A DNA stretch of 64,000 nt from Nocardia pseudobrasiliensis NBRC 108224 (lineage in GTDB: Bacteria; Actinomycetota; Actinomycetes; Mycobacteriales; Mycobacteriaceae). The stretch spans positions 496,001 to 560,000 of the forward strand of contig NZ_BDBS01000002.1 of assembly GCF_001613105.1 (NCBI RefSeq), given 5' to 3'. A program made the translations under genes and the position numbers. Under the pieces are notes generated by a model. It searched no databases. It was not told the origin of the DNA and saw nothing but the letters and a program-made list of their open reading frames with translations. Below are positions 57,228 to 64,000 of this stretch, piece by piece (position 1 is the first letter of the stretch; each line of letters begins with the position of its first letter).

Positions 57228-57249
57228 TCGCGCGATCCGGTAGCCGATC

Positions 57250-57984
57250 GTGACCGCCAGCAAGGACTCAGCGGACGCCCCAGCCGTCGGCGACGCCGCT
57301 GACCACACCTCACTGCTCGAGGCACTCGGCGTCGATGTGCGTCCGGATCTGCTCCGGCTCGCGCTCACCCACCGGTCCTATGCCTACGAGAACGGCGGTC
57401 TGCCGACCAACGAGCGCCTGGAATTCCTGGGCGACTCGGTGCTCGGTCTGAGTATCACCGAACGGCTGTATCTCGAGCATCCGGCCAAGTCCGAGGGCGA
57501 GCTTGCCAAGTTGCGCGCCAGCGTGGTGAACATGCACGCCCTGGCCGAGGTCGCCCGTGGCCTCGGTGAGGGTGGTCTGGGTCGCCACCTGCTGTTGGGC
57601 AAGGGCGAGGAGCTGACCGGCGGCCGCGACAAGCCGAGCATTCTCGCCGATGGCATGGAATCGCTGCTCGGCGCGGTGCATCTGCAGCACGGCATCGATG
57701 TCGCGCGCCAGGTGGTGCTGCGACTGTTCGCGGATCTGCTCGAACGCGGTCCGCGCATGGGCGCCGGGCTGGATTGGAAGACCAGCCTGCAGGAGCTGAC
57801 CGCCGAGCGCGGCATCGGCGTGCCCAGCTACGAGATCACCTCCACCGGACCCGACCACGACAAGGAATTCACCGCTACGGCGGTGATCGGTGGTCAGGCC
57901 TACGGAAAGGGCATCGGCCGCTCCAAGAAGGAAGCCGAGCAGAAGGCCGCGGGCGCGGCCTGGCAAGCGCTGAACAGTGTTTGA
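57250..57984 (+). CDS. rnc: Ribonuclease III
   Basis: 244 residues. RNase III signature [13 protein letters not shown], second catalytic site near D-G-M-E-S-L-L-G-A, and C-terminal double-stranded-RNA-binding domain with K-K-E-A-E-Q-K-A-A. It cuts double-stranded RNA in rRNA processing. GTG start 22 bp after rpmF. Confidence 0.96.
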   Translation: MTASKDSADAPAVGDAADHTSLLEALGVDVRPDLLRLALTHRSYAYENGGLPTNERLEFLGDSVLGLSITERLYLEHPAKSEGELAKLRASVVNMHALAEVARGLGEGGLGRHLLLGKGEELTGGRDKPSILADGMESLLGAVHLQHGIDVARQVVLRLFADLLERGPRMGAGLDWKTSLQELTAERGIGVPSYEITSTGPDHDKEFTATAVIGGQAYGKGIGRSKKEAEQKAAGAAWQALNSV

Positions 57985-58020
57985 TCGCCGTGTTTGATTG
58001 CCTTCGCTTCGCCGCGGCGT

Positions 58021-58109
58021 GTTCGCGGCCCTGAGTCCCGTCGTTCAGCGCTCGAGACTCGCGTTTCGCGCATGCGCTTCGAGCGCTGAACGACGGGACG
58101 GCCGCGAAC
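58021..58109. terminator. Very long hairpin between rnc and mutM
   Basis: Inner stem of 21 perfect bp (58035-58055 with 58079-58099) extended by a 10-bp outer stem (58021-58030 with 58100-58109) across a four-base bulge; 23-base loop. Likely the rnc terminator, but unusually long. Confidence 0.75.
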
Positions 58110-58195
58110 GGTCGATCGTCGGGCTCCCTCCGCTGTGGTCCGGTGAGTGGTAATCGTTCGTTTTGTGAATTGGTGCGCGGTTTCGAGGAGTTTCG

Positions 58196-59053
58196 ATGCC
58201 TGAATTGCCCGAAGTCGAGGTTGTGCGTCGCGGGCTGGCCGAGCACGTTGTCGGGCACAGGATCGAAGTCGTCACGGTCAAACATCCCCGGTCGGTCCGC
58301 CGACACCTCATGGGTGGGGACGATCTCGCGGCACGCCTGGCTGGTCTGCGGGTCGAATCGGCCCAGCGTCGCGGCAAATTCCTGTGGCTCACCTTCGACG
58401 ATCCGGACACCGCGCTCGTGGTGCATCTGGGGATGAGCGGGCAGATGCTCGTCCAGCCCGCCGACGCACCGCTCGAGAAGCACGCGCATATCGTCGCCAC
58501 GCTCGGTAACGGCGCTCAGATGCGCTTCGTCGATCAGCGCACCTTCGGCGGCTGGGCGCTCAACGACATCGTCGAGGTCGACGGCACCCTGGTCCCGGAA
58601 TCGGTCGCCCATATCGGCCGCGATCCGATCGATCCGCGCTTCGATCCCGAGGCCGTGGTCACCAAGATGCGGGCCAAACAATCCGAGATCAAGCGCGTCC
58701 TGCTCGATCAGACCGTGGTCTCGGGCATCGGCAATATCTACGCCGACGAGGCGCTGTGGCGGGCCGGGCTCCACGGCGAGCGCATCGCCGCCAAACTCAC
58801 CAGGCCCGCGCTGCGCGGACTGCTCACCGATGTGCAGACGGTGATGGGCGAGGCGCTGTTGGCCGGTGGCACATCCTTCGACGCGCTGTATGTCAATGTG
58901 AACGGCCAGTCCGGCTACTTCGAACGCTCCCTGGCCGCCTACGGCCGCGAGGACGAGCCGTGCCGACGCTGCGGTGCGCCCATCCGGCGCGAAAAGTTCA
59001 TGAATCGTTCGTCGTTCTCCTGCCCTCGCTGCCAGACGAAGCCGCGCGGCTGA
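58196..59053 (+). CDS. mutM: Formamidopyrimidine-DNA glycosylase
   Basis: 285 residues. P-E-L-P-E-V-E start (catalytic Pro and Glu), K-x-L-W-L-T-F strand, H-L-G-M-S-G, helix-two-turn-helix [11 protein letters not shown] and a C-terminal four-Cys zinc finger (C-R-R-C ... C-P-R-C). It excises 8-oxoguanine. GAGGAG before the ATG. Confidence 0.97.
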   Translation: MPELPEVEVVRRGLAEHVVGHRIEVVTVKHPRSVRRHLMGGDDLAARLAGLRVESAQRRGKFLWLTFDDPDTALVVHLGMSGQMLVQPADAPLEKHAHIVATLGNGAQMRFVDQRTFGGWALNDIVEVDGTLVPESVAHIGRDPIDPRFDPEAVVTKMRAKQSEIKRVLLDQTVVSGIGNIYADEALWRAGLHGERIAAKLTRPALRGLLTDVQTVMGEALLAGGTSFDALYVNVNGQSGYFERSLAAYGREDEPCRRCGAPIRREKFMNRSSFSCPRCQTKPRG

Positions 59054-59119
59054 CCCGACCGAAGCGCTACCGTTTTCATTACGGACCTGTTCGAGTACGG
59101 CCCGTGAAACGGAGGACGG

Positions 59120-59701
59120 ATGCGCAAGCTGACCTACTACGTCGCATCGACCATCGATGGCTTCATCGCCAGCGAGGACGGTTCGGTCGACTTCTTCCCG
59201 GTCGGGGGTGATCACGGTCCGGCGATCACCGCGCAATATCCGGAGACATTGCCGACGAAGGTGCGTGAGTCGCTGGGCGTGGACAAGGCGGGCAGCACCT
59301 TCGATACGGTGCTGATGGGTCGCAAGACGCACGATTTCGGCGTGCGGACGGGCACCTCGAGTCCGTACGCGCACCTGCGCCAGTTCGTGGCGTCCACGAC
59401 GCTGCCCGAGAGCCCGGATCCGGATGTCGAACTGATCTCCGACGATCCGCTCGCGCGGGTGCGAGAACTCAAGCGGGAGAAGGGCCTCGGCATCTGGCTG
59501 TGCGGCGGCGGTGAACTCGCGCAGGTGTTGCTGCCGGAGATCGATCAGATCTTCCTGAAGCTCTACCCGATCGTATTGGGCAGGGGCCGTGCGCTGTTCG
59601 GCCCCGGCGCACATCTGCCGGAGCCGACGCGGTTCCGGGTATCGACCAGCCGCATCTTCGAGGACGGAGTCGCCTTCGTGAAGTACTCACGGATTCGATA
59701 G
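59120..59701 (+). CDS. Dihydrofolate reductase-family (RibD C-terminal) protein, second copy
   Basis: 193 residues. S-T-I-D-G-F-I-A-S start, V-L-M-G-R-K-T-H-D-F and W-L-C-G-G-G-E-L-A-Q-V-L-L NADPH-binding strand-turn. It differs clearly from the protein at 9645-10292. Substrate unknown. GGAGG before the ATG. Its TAG overlaps the GTG of the next gene (TAGTG), so the two are translationally coupled. Confidence 0.88.
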   Translation: MRKLTYYVASTIDGFIASEDGSVDFFPVGGDHGPAITAQYPETLPTKVRESLGVDKAGSTFDTVLMGRKTHDFGVRTGTSSPYAHLRQFVASTTLPESPDPDVELISDDPLARVRELKREKGLGIWLCGGGELAQVLLPEIDQIFLKLYPIVLGRGRALFGPGAHLPEPTRFRVSTSRIFEDGVAFVKYSRIR

Positions 59702-60720
59702 TGTCCCAAGACCTTTCGGTGCAGGCCCTGCGGGAGATCGCCTTCTGGATGGAGCGCTCCCGGGCCGAGACGCATCGGGTCAAGGCCTACCGGCGGGCGG
59801 CCGATACGGTGGCCGCCCTGTCGGAGGTCGATTTCGATCGATACCGCAGGGCGGGGAACTGGCAGGATCTGCCGGGCATCGGCCCCAAGACCTCGGCGGT
59901 CATCGCGCAGGCCGCCGCGGGAATGACCCCCGACCGGCTCACCGAAATGCGCACGGCCGCAAAGGCGATCGCGCCGGATGCGGGCGGGCTGCGCAGGCGG
60001 CTGCGCGGTGATCTGCACACCCATTCCGACTGGTCCGACGGCGGCAGCCCCATCGAGGAGATGATGCGCACCGCCATGGCCCTCGGCCACGAATACTGCG
60101 CGCTGACCGATCATTCGCCGCGCCTGACCATCGCCAACGGATTGTCGGCCGACCGGCTGCGCCGCCAGCTGGATGTGGTGGCCGAGCTGAACGAGGAGCT
60201 GGCGCCGTTTCGCATCCTCACCGGAATCGAGGTCGACATCCTCGACGACGGCCGCCTCGACCAGCAGGCCGAACTGCTGGCGCGGCTGGATATCGTTGTG
60301 GCCAGCGTACATTCGCGTCTGCGCGACGACAGCGCGACCATGACCAAGCGCATGGTGGCCGCGGTGGCCGATCCGAATGTCGACGTCCTGGGCCACTGCA
60401 CGGGCCGATTGGTGACCGGCGGTCGCGGCACCCGCCCGGAATCGCAATTCGATGCCGAGGTCGTCTTCGAGGCGTGTCGCACCTACGGTACCGCCGTCGA
60501 GATCAACAGCCGCCCCGAGCGCCGAGATCCGCCGTCGCGCTTGATGAAGCTGGCTCTCGAGATGGATTGCTATTTCTCGATCGATACCGACGCGCACGCC
60601 CCGGGCCAATTGGATTGGCAGTGGTACGGCTGCGAGCGCGCGATGGCCAACGGCGTCGAGGCCGACCGGGTGATCAACGCCTGGTCACTGGACGAGCTGC
60701 TGGCCTGGACCGCGTCCTAG
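59701..60720 (+). CDS. HhH-PHP phosphoesterase (PolX C-terminal-like)
   Basis: 339 residues. Residues about 1-95 carry a PolX-like helix-hairpin-helix (D-L-P-G-I-G-P-K-T-S-A-V-I). From 100 a PHP domain: R-G-D-L-H-T-H-S-D-W-S-D-G, A-L-T-D-H-S-P, E-V-D-I-L, S-V-H-S and a late D-A-H metal ligand. This is the PolX tail without the polymerase-beta part, so a metal-dependent phosphoesterase or 3'-5' exonuclease acting on DNA. The 3' end overlaps the convergent DUF350 gene by 4 bp. Confidence 0.9.
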   Translation: MSQDLSVQALREIAFWMERSRAETHRVKAYRRAADTVAALSEVDFDRYRRAGNWQDLPGIGPKTSAVIAQAAAGMTPDRLTEMRTAAKAIAPDAGGLRRRLRGDLHTHSDWSDGGSPIEEMMRTAMALGHEYCALTDHSPRLTIANGLSADRLRRQLDVVAELNEELAPFRILTGIEVDILDDGRLDQQAELLARLDIVVASVHSRLRDDSATMTKRMVAAVADPNVDVLGHCTGRLVTGGRGTRPESQFDAEVVFEACRTYGTAVEINSRPERRDPPSRLMKLALEMDCYFSIDTDAHAPGQLDWQWYGCERAMANGVEADRVINAWSLDELLAWTAS

Positions 60721-61172
60721 AGGATCGCGAAGGCTACCACCAGGCCGATGCCCAGATGCGCGGAGGCGACCAGCAGCGACTGCACCGCATAGGTCGGAGA
60801 CTTCAGCAGCCCGCCGATGTCGAGCCCGACCGCCTTCTCCAGCACGCGCACCGAAATCACCTGGGCCACAATGCCTACCAGCCCGTAGACGGCCGTCGCG
60901 ATCAGACCCTCGGACAGTTTGCCCGCCGAGGCGTAGATCGCCAGCACCACGATCAGCGCCATGCTGACCATGCCCGCCGCGGCGACCACGACCGCGTTCG
61001 GATTGCCGTCACAGACCATCTTGCGCAGCGGCCCGGGTGTGGTGATGTCGATGGCCCAGAAGCCGACGAGCATGAGCAGCAGACCGACGACGGCGTACAG
61101 GAGGATCGCTCCGACGCCGTGGCCGATCGTGCTCCAGTACCCCGATTCGAGCGCGAGGGTGGTGGTAGCCAA
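60717..61172 (-). CDS. DUF350 membrane protein
   Basis: 151 residues with about four membrane segments and the D-I-T-T-P-G-x-L loop typical of DUF350. It starts with TTG; GGAGG eight bases upstream supports this. Third gene of a minus-strand module with the ATP-grasp enzyme and the low-complexity membrane protein; in E. coli the DUF350 gene yjfL sits beside yjfM (DUF1190) and yjfC (ATP-grasp). Function unknown. Confidence 0.85.
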   Translation of the reverse strand: MATTTLALESGYWSTIGHGVGAILLYAVVGLLLMLVGFWAIDITTPGPLRKMVCDGNPNAVVVAAAGMVSMALIVVLAIYASAGKLSEGLIATAVYGLVGIVAQVISVRVLEKAVGLDIGGLLKSPTYAVQSLLVASAHLGIGLVVAFAIL

Positions 61173-61214
61173 GGTGGGATCCTCCGTGGTGGATGGTGTC
61201 GGGTTGCGTGGATG

Positions 61215-62384
61215 CTACTTGGTCGGAATGCGATGCGGGACGAAGGTCGAACTGTCGTCGGTGATAAGTCCCGGCGTTTCGCGGATGCCCATTCCGGCGG
61301 CGGTATCGCCGACGATCCAGGCGCCGACCACCGGCCGCATACCGTCGAAATCGGGCAGCGGATCGAACATCTGATAGACGAAGCCCTCGTCGCCGTAGAC
61401 GCCGCCGGTCGCGGTTTCCATGCCCGTGCCCACGATCGTCATATTCGCGCCCTCGCGCCCGAGTTTGGGCTTGCGGATGTATTCGGTGAGCTCGTGCGGA
61501 TCATCGATGTAGGCGGGCAGCAGATTCGGATGGCCCGGATACATCTCCCACAGCACCGCCAGCAGCGCCTTGTTCGACAGCATGGTCTTCCACAGCGGTT
61601 CGATCCAGGTGTGCTTGGGAATCGAATCGACCACGCGCTTGCCGAAATCGTCGTCGAGGACCCACTCCCACGGATACAGCTTGAAGATCGACTGGATCGG
61701 CGCGTTGGCCAGATCCACGAATCGGTCCAGTTCGGTGTCCCAGCCGATTTCCTCGATGGGCAGCGCGATGGTGTCGAATCCGGCCTCGGCGGCGGTCTCC
61801 TGCATATAGGCGGTGGTGACATTGTCCTCACCGCTGGAATCGGCCGAGGACCATGTGAAGTGCAGTTCGGCCGTGGGCAGGTGATTCTCGCGCAGTTCGG
61901 TCCAGCGTTCGACGAGCTTCTCGTGCAGCGAATTCCACTGGTCGTCGCCGGGGTATTTGTCGGTCAGCCAGTGCCACTGCACGATCGCGGCCTCCAGCAG
62001 GGAGGTCGGAGTGTCGGCGTTGTATTCCAGCAGTTTCGCCGGGCCGCGGCCGTCGTAGCGCATATCGAAGCGGCCATAGATATAGGGATCCGAGCGCTGC
62101 CAGGATTCCTTGATCGGGCCCCAACTCCATTCCGGCAGGCCGAATTCGGCGAACCGCTCGGTGAGCACGATCTGCTCGCACGCCTGCAGGCACATCGAAT
62201 GCAGCACCTCGACCTGGGCCTCCAGACCGAGGATCTCGTCGAGATCGAATTCGTAGTGCACCGATTCGTCCCAGTACGGGCGCGGTTGGCCGTTCTGATC
62301 AACGCCCGGGGAGCCGTACACCAGCCCCTGATCGGCAATGATCCGCCGCCAGCTCGCTCGGGGCTGACTGCGTACCCGTCGCAC
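61215..62384 (-). CDS. Glutathionylspermidine-synthase-like ATP-grasp ligase
   Basis: 389 residues. Family segments: an aromatic-rich N-terminus (P-Y-W-D-E-S-V-H-Y-E-F), G-R-F-D-M-R-Y-D-G, K-L-L-E-Y-N-A-D-T-P-T-S-L-L-E, K-P-K-L-G-R-E-G-A-N ATP loop and an E-G-F-V-Y-Q segment. It corresponds to the C-terminal synthetase half only (YgiC/YjfC type), with no amidase domain, so the acceptor is probably a peptide or protein rather than glutathione; inferred. GTG start overlaps the upstream TAG (TAGTG). Confidence 0.9.
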   Translation of the reverse strand: MRRVRSQPRASWRRIIADQGLVYGSPGVDQNGQPRPYWDESVHYEFDLDEILGLEAQVEVLHSMCLQACEQIVLTERFAEFGLPEWSWGPIKESWQRSDPYIYGRFDMRYDGRGPAKLLEYNADTPTSLLEAAIVQWHWLTDKYPGDDQWNSLHEKLVERWTELRENHLPTAELHFTWSSADSSGEDNVTTAYMQETAAEAGFDTIALPIEEIGWDTELDRFVDLANAPIQSIFKLYPWEWVLDDDFGKRVVDSIPKHTWIEPLWKTMLSNKALLAVLWEMYPGHPNLLPAYIDDPHELTEYIRKPKLGREGANMTIVGTGMETATGGVYGDEGFVYQMFDPLPDFDGMRPVVGAWIVGDTAAGMGIRETPGLITDDSSTFVPHRIPTK

Positions 62385-63385
62385 TAGGAACCTCCGCTCT
62401 TGGAGCTCGAACCGCCCGAGCTCGATCCGCTCTTGCTGCCCAGGCCGCCGCGTACGACCGTGCCGCTCTTGGTGGTCGTGGTGGCGTGGCTGGGCGCGAT
62501 CGTGCTGCCGCCGGTGGGCGGGCGGCCGACCGTCTGATTGCCGCCGTAGTAGTAGCGGTACTGGTGACCGTTGTAGATGAAGATGCCCGGGATGTGCGGG
62601 CCGCCGCCGTAATAGCCGGGGCTCGAGGTGTAGGCGGCCTGCGCCACCTCGCAGTCCTGATCCGGGACGACCGTCTGATTGCCGTTGTCGTCGGTGATAC
62701 AGGAAGCCGTCACCTCGTCCGGTGCCGTGATCGCCTGGTAGGCAAGGTAACCCGCACCCACCAGCGCGGCCACGCCGACCACCGCCGCACCCCCGATGAG
62801 CATCTTGTTGCGCCGCTTACGCTTCTCCTCGAGCGCCGCCTCGGCGGCCCGCTGCGCCTCTTCGGCGCGCTTCCGAGCCTTGTCGCGCGCCCGTGATTCC
62901 GCCAGCGTCGGCGGCCGCGGCTGCGTGACCCCCGCCTCCTGACGCTGCATACTCCCGCGCATCCGCCGCGGCGGCTCCTCGGGACCGTGCTCGCCGCCGG
63001 GATGCTCGCCTACAGGTTGTCCGCCCGCGAATTCGCTACCGGGCTGTGCGCCTGAGGTTCCGCTGTCTGGCTGTCCGCCCGCGAATTTGCCGCCGGGGCG
63101 TGCGCGCGAAGACTCGCTGTCCGATTGTCCGCCCGAGGGTTCGCTGCCGGGTTGTCCGCCCGCGAATTCGCCGCCCGGCCGTGTGCCCGCGGATTCGCCG
63201 GGGTGCTCACTCGCCCCGTGCACGGTCGGGTCCTGGCCCGGGAACAGGTTCGGCATGCCCGGCAGGGGGGCGGTGGGTTCCGGGTGGGCGGCCGACGGCG
63301 TTGTTGCCGAGGCGGATTCGGGGGGCTGTGGTGGGCCGCTCGAATCGGGGTTGTCGGGCCGGTTGCCGGAATTGTCAGTTGCCAA
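62384..63385 (-). CDS. Low-complexity membrane protein, DUF1190-like position
   Basis: 333 residues. A Gly/Pro/Ser-rich N-terminus (about 1-140) carries repeats of G-G-E-F-A-G-G-Q-P-G-S-E. A basic coiled segment (K-A-R-K-R-A-E-E-A-Q-R) follows, then one membrane helix (about 196-215), then an outside tail with C-I-T-D-D-N-G-N-Q and D-Q-D-C-E (a likely Cys pair), Tyr/Gly-rich stretches and a Ser/Gly end. The C-terminal part is reminiscent of DUF1190 (YgiB/YjfM), the usual partner of this ATP-grasp enzyme. TTG start with GGGAG at seven bases. Confidence 0.78.
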   Translation of the reverse strand: MATDNSGNRPDNPDSSGPPQPPESASATTPSAAHPEPTAPLPGMPNLFPGQDPTVHGASEHPGESAGTRPGGEFAGGQPGSEPSGGQSDSESSRARPGGKFAGGQPDSGTSGAQPGSEFAGGQPVGEHPGGEHGPEEPPRRMRGSMQRQEAGVTQPRPPTLAESRARDKARKRAEEAQRAAEAALEEKRKRRNKMLIGGAAVVGVAALVGAGYLAYQAITAPDEVTASCITDDNGNQTVVPDQDCEVAQAAYTSSPGYYGGGPHIPGIFIYNGHQYRYYYGGNQTVGRPPTGGSTIAPSHATTTTKSGTVVRGGLGSKSGSSSGGSSSKSGGS

Positions 63386-63409
63386 CGATCGACTCCCTGT
63401 TCCCCGCCG

Positions 63410-63688
63410 CTACCGTTCCTCGAAGCCGGTGAAACCGCCTTGTGCGGCGCCCCAGTCTTCCACAACGAGATCCACTCGGCCAGGCGTGTTGCCGGACCGC
63501 AACAGTTCGAGCAGCCGCTCGCATCGCGCGCGCGGGCCCTCGGCGATGACGTGCACGCGGCCGTCGCTGGTGTTGCGGGCGTATCCCACCAGACCCTGCT
63601 CGAGCGCGCGCGAGCGGGTCCACCAGCGGAAGCCGACGCCCTGCACGAGCCCGTGCACCCATGCGCTCAACCGAATCGGATCGGCCAT
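63410..63688 (-). CDS. acyP: Acylphosphatase
   Basis: 92 residues. V-H-G-L-V-Q-G-V-G-F-R-W holds the phosphate loop and catalytic Arg, and G-Y-A-R-N-T-S-D-G-R-V holds the catalytic Asn. It hydrolyses acyl phosphates. The frame is open to 63754, but the family start is the ATG at 63688, which overlaps the OsmC stop by one base (TGATG). Confidence 0.95.
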   Translation of the reverse strand: MADPIRLSAWVHGLVQGVGFRWWTRSRALEQGLVGYARNTSDGRVHVIAEGPRARCERLLELLRSGNTPGRVDLVVEDWGAAQGGFTGFEER

Positions 63689-64000
63689 CACGCGTCGATC
63701 TGGAACGACAGCGTCACCTTGGTTCCGGTCTGCAGCGTGCGGCCCACCGTGCACACCTTGTCGACGGCCCGCTGCACGGTCACCAGCAACCGCTCGCGCC
63801 CGGCCTCGTCGAGTTCGCTCAGATCGAGTTCGACCACCTCGTCGAGCTGCGGGTAGACCTCGTTCTCGCGATCGGCCGCACCCGACACCCGGATCGTCAC
63901 GTCGTAGCTGTCGCCGAGCCGATTCGACAGCGGAAAGTCGGTGCTCATGCCGGTACAGGCCGCCAGCGCGATCTTGAGCAGCTCACCGGGAGTGAACACG
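63688..64000 (-). CDS. OsmC-family protein (partial, runs off the window)
   Basis: 104 residues to the window edge. T-P-G-E-L-L-K-I-A-L-A-A-C-T-G-M is the OsmC active-site helix with one of the two redox cysteines; the second is in V-D-K-V-C-T-V-G-R-T-L. OsmC proteins reduce organic hydroperoxides. The N-terminal strands (about 35-40 residues) should lie beyond 64000, so the GTG at 63999 is probably internal. Confidence 0.88.
   Translation of the reverse strand, partial: VFTPGELLKIALAACTGMSTDFPLSNRLGDSYDVTIRVSGAADRENEVYPQLDEVVELDLSELDEAGRERLLVTVQRAVDKVCTVGRTLQTGTKVTLSFQIDA

Overview
The window is high-GC actinomycete chromosome and looks like a Nocardia (or a close mycolic-acid relative). 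The gene order fbiD-ppk1-mutT1 / hupB-leuD-leuC / ltbR and gpsA-ddl-DUF3515-thiL-ung-rpmB-DAK2-recG-pyc-rsmD-coaD-sepIVA-DUF177-rpmF-rnc-mutM matches the Mycobacterium tuberculosis Rv2990-Rv2924 neighbourhood as I recall it. Actinomycete-only genes are present: sepIVA, HU with a Lys/Ala tail, ramB and DUF3515. GTG and TTG starts and apparently leaderless genes are common. No insertion sequence, integrase, prophage or CRISPR array was seen.

Region 1 (1-7.7 kb, +) is most of an inositol catabolic operon. It holds the 3' end of an iolE-like gene, a CUT2-type sugar ABC transporter (lipoprotein, permease, single-domain ATPase), iolC, an aldolase-like Cgl0158-family barrel, iolB and iolD, several with 4-bp overlaps. 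Together they would import and degrade myo-inositol or a related cyclitol. Region 2 (7.7-15.8 kb) is accessory: a MarR regulator divergent from a compact P450, a RibD-type reductase divergent from an HxlR regulator and a cold-shock protein, a 38-codon peptide gene with an excellent ribosome site, an RlaP-like nucleotidyltransferase, a large GHKL-ATPase/nuclease fusion (the best candidate for an undescribed defence gene) and an exported phosphodiesterase.

Region 3 (15.9-34 kb) is housekeeping: serA, leuB, an MFS pump, an FAH-family enzyme, gltX, tRNA-Gln and tRNA-Glu, ltbR/leuCD, hupB, mutT1/ppk1 and fbiD. Its intergenic gaps carry several unrelated minisatellite-like arrays. Region 4 (33-53.3 kb) holds gpsA, ddl, thiL, ung, rpmB, a DAK2 kinase-like gene, recG, a DMT exporter, ramB, metE under a cobalamin riboswitch, pyc, rsmD and coaD. 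Region 5 (53.3-64 kb) holds an AbiEi/DUF559-type protein, a GtrA-like membrane protein, sepIVA, DUF177-rpmF-rnc-mutM, a second RibD-type reductase and a PHP phosphoesterase. It ends with a minus-strand group: OsmC, acylphosphatase, and a coupled membrane protein / glutathionylspermidine-synthase-like / DUF350 module.

All calls come from reading the translations and the DNA. No alignment, profile or folding program was run, so family assignments rest on recognised motifs, length and synteny.
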